64,000 bases of DNA from Burkholderia lata (lineage in GTDB: Bacteria > Pseudomonadota > Gammaproteobacteria > Burkholderiales > Burkholderiaceae). Positions within the stretch are counted from its first letter, which is position 1, and the number at the start of each line of letters is the position of its first letter. Under the pieces are notes generated by a model. The model did no database searches, was not told where the DNA came from, and worked only from the letters and a program-made list of their open reading frames with translations. Location: the NCBI RefSeq assembly GCF_000012945.1, contig NC_007511.1, positions 3,348,001 through 3,412,000 on the forward strand, written 5' to 3'. Below are positions 62,833 through 64,000 of the stretch, piece by piece. The translations under genes were made by a program, and so were the position numbers.

Positions 62833-63933
62833 ATGAAAAAAATCCTGTTCGCGCTGCCGCTCGCCGCGGCCGCCACCGCCCACGCGCAAAGCAGCGTCAC
62901 GCTGTACGGCATCGTCGAAGACGGTGTCGACTACGTATCGAACGTGCAGGGCAAGCATCTCGTGCAGCTCGCGTCGGGTGTGACTGCCGGCAGCCGCTGG
63001 GGTGTGCGCGGCACCGAGGATCTCGGCGGCGGCCTGAGCGCGATCTTCCGGCTCGAAAGCGGCTTCGACATCAACTCCGGCCGCCTCGGCAGCGGGCTCG
63101 CGTTCTCGCGCAATGCGTACGTCGGGCTGAACGATACGAAGCTCGGCACGCTCACGCTCGGCCGCCAGTGGGATTCGATCGTTGACTATGTCGAGCCGTT
63201 CACGCTGAACGGCAACATCGGCGGCTACTACTTCGCGCACCCGAACGACATGGACAACACCGACAACGGCTTCCCGATCTCGAACGCGGTGAAGTACCGC
63301 AGCCCGACGATCGCGGGCATCACGTTCGGCGGCCTCTACGCGTTCGGCGGGCAGCCCGGCCGCTTCTCGGACAACGCGACGTTCAGCGTCGGCGCGAGCT
63401 ACGCGGCAGGCCCGGTCGGCTTCGGTATCGGCTATCTGCGGATCAACAACCCGGGCGTGTCGACGCAGGGCTACCAGAACTATCCGGGCTTCACGAATGC
63501 GATCTACGGCAACTACCTCGATGCGGCGCGTGCACAGAAGGTGTTCGGCGTGGGCGCGTCGTACCAGGTCGTGCAGTGGCTCAAGGTGCTGGCCGACTTC
63601 ACGAACACGAACTTCCAGCAAGGCAGCGCGGGGCACGACGCGACATTCCAGAACTACGAGCTGTCGACGCTGGTCACGCCGACGCCGGCCGTGACGATCG
63701 GCGCGGGCTATACGTACACGACGGGCCGCGACCACGCGACGAATGCGGAGCCGAAGTATCACCAGTTCAACCTGAGCGTCGAATACGCGTTGTCCAAGCG
63801 CACGAGCGTCTACGTGATGGGCGCGTTCCAGAAAGCGGGCGGCGACGCGCCGGTCGCGCAGATCGCGGGTTTCAACCCGTCGGGCAACCAGAAACAGGCG
63901 GTGGGCCGCGCGGGTATCCGCCACGCGTTCTGA
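62833..63933 (+). CDS. Gram-negative porin
   Basis: 366-residue outer-membrane porin with signal peptide (MKKILFALPLAAAATAHAQ) and SSVTLYGIVEDGVDYVSN at the start of the barrel, ending in GRAGIRHAF. It follows the lyase gene by 168 bp and may admit the same substrates. The last 67 bases of the window contain only a weak inverted repeat (CTGACGG...CCGTCAG) without a T-run. Confidence 0.92.
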   Translation: MKKILFALPLAAAATAHAQSSVTLYGIVEDGVDYVSNVQGKHLVQLASGVTAGSRWGVRGTEDLGGGLSAIFRLESGFDINSGRLGSGLAFSRNAYVGLNDTKLGTLTLGRQWDSIVDYVEPFTLNGNIGGYYFAHPNDMDNTDNGFPISNAVKYRSPTIAGITFGGLYAFGGQPGRFSDNATFSVGASYAAGPVGFGIGYLRINNPGVSTQGYQNYPGFTNAIYGNYLDAARAQKVFGVGASYQVVQWLKVLADFTNTNFQQGSAGHDATFQNYELSTLVTPTPAVTIGAGYTYTTGRDHATNAEPKYHQFNLSVEYALSKRTSVYVMGAFQKAGGDAPVAQIAGFNPSGNQKQAVGRAGIRHAF

Positions 63934-64000
63934 CGTTCGCGATGGCTGACGGTCGGGCGTGAAGCCTGCCGTCAGTCGGTCGACAAGCGCGACGCCGCGA

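Noticed and set aside
1..64000. CRISPR arrays, tRNA and rRNA genes
   Set aside because: No regularly spaced short repeats, tRNA-like cloverleaf sequence or rRNA stretch was recognised by eye. A covariance model scan would be needed to exclude small RNAs fully.

Overview
The window is high-GC DNA from a Burkholderia, most likely the Burkholderia cepacia complex or a close relative. The signs are the phenol hydroxylase/meta-cleavage operon, Burkholderia-type porins and DUF4148 proteins, many LysR/AraC/GntR regulators, orphan type VI secretion (T6SS) cargo clusters and dense coding with strong codon bias. The gene content reads as the accessory, catabolic part of a secondary replicon. No rRNA, tRNA, CRISPR array or intact insertion sequence was seen.

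Region 1 (1-9.7 kb) is an aromatic catabolism operon on the minus strand: dmpK-L-M-N-O-P-Q (multicomponent phenol hydroxylase and ferredoxin), dmpB (catechol 2,3-dioxygenase), a GlcG/HbpS-family gene and dmpC (cut by the window edge). The divergent dmpR encodes the sigma-54-dependent phenol sensor. A near-perfect sigma-54 promoter and two upstream activator palindromes lie between them. A GntR-type gene is coupled behind dmpR.

Region 2 (9.7-26.2 kb) is mixed: a PhnD-like binding protein, a fatty acid desaturase, the benzoate transporter benE, an NmrA-like protein, AraC and LysR regulators, a type II NADH dehydrogenase, a histidine acid phosphatase lipoprotein, an AlaX-type editing protein and a sterol-desaturase-family protein. 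A lower-GC T6SS cassette (PAAR protein, Tae4 amidase, small membrane protein) sits at the 3' end of benE. It is bracketed by a roughly 95% identical duplication of the last ~150 bp of benE, which is an insertion scar.

Region 3 (26.2-38.2 kb) holds a candidate small RNA, a CSS-EAL phosphodiesterase, an NTF2-like protein with a divergent LysR regulator, then an orphan T6SS cluster: vgrG, a phospholipase D effector (Tle5 type), a Sel1-repeat candidate immunity protein and PAAR. A polytopic membrane protein and a decayed copy of the Sel1 immunity gene follow.

Region 4 (38.6-46.2 kb) has DNA polymerase II (polB), a J-domain protein, a DUF4148 protein, a pectinacetylesterase-like secreted hydrolase and an anchored exported protein. 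Region 5 (46.6-53 kb) is an operon-like run of PLP enzyme, aldonolactone oxidase, MFS transporter, porin and AraC regulator whose substrate is unknown.

Region 6 (53-63.9 kb) is the most interesting. It appears to be a complete ergothioneine (or S-methyl-ergothioneine) catabolic regulon: a MIO-less lyase of the ergothionase type with a signal peptide, an MHS-family importer, a urocanase-like (thio)urocanate hydratase, a DUF917 thiohydantoin desulfurase, a hydantoinase-like amidohydrolase and an N-carbamoyl-amino-acid amidohydrolase, plus a LysR regulator and a porin. The same palindrome, CATAAC-N5-GTTAAG, occurs beside the regulator and upstream of the desulfurase operon, which ties the two transcription units together.
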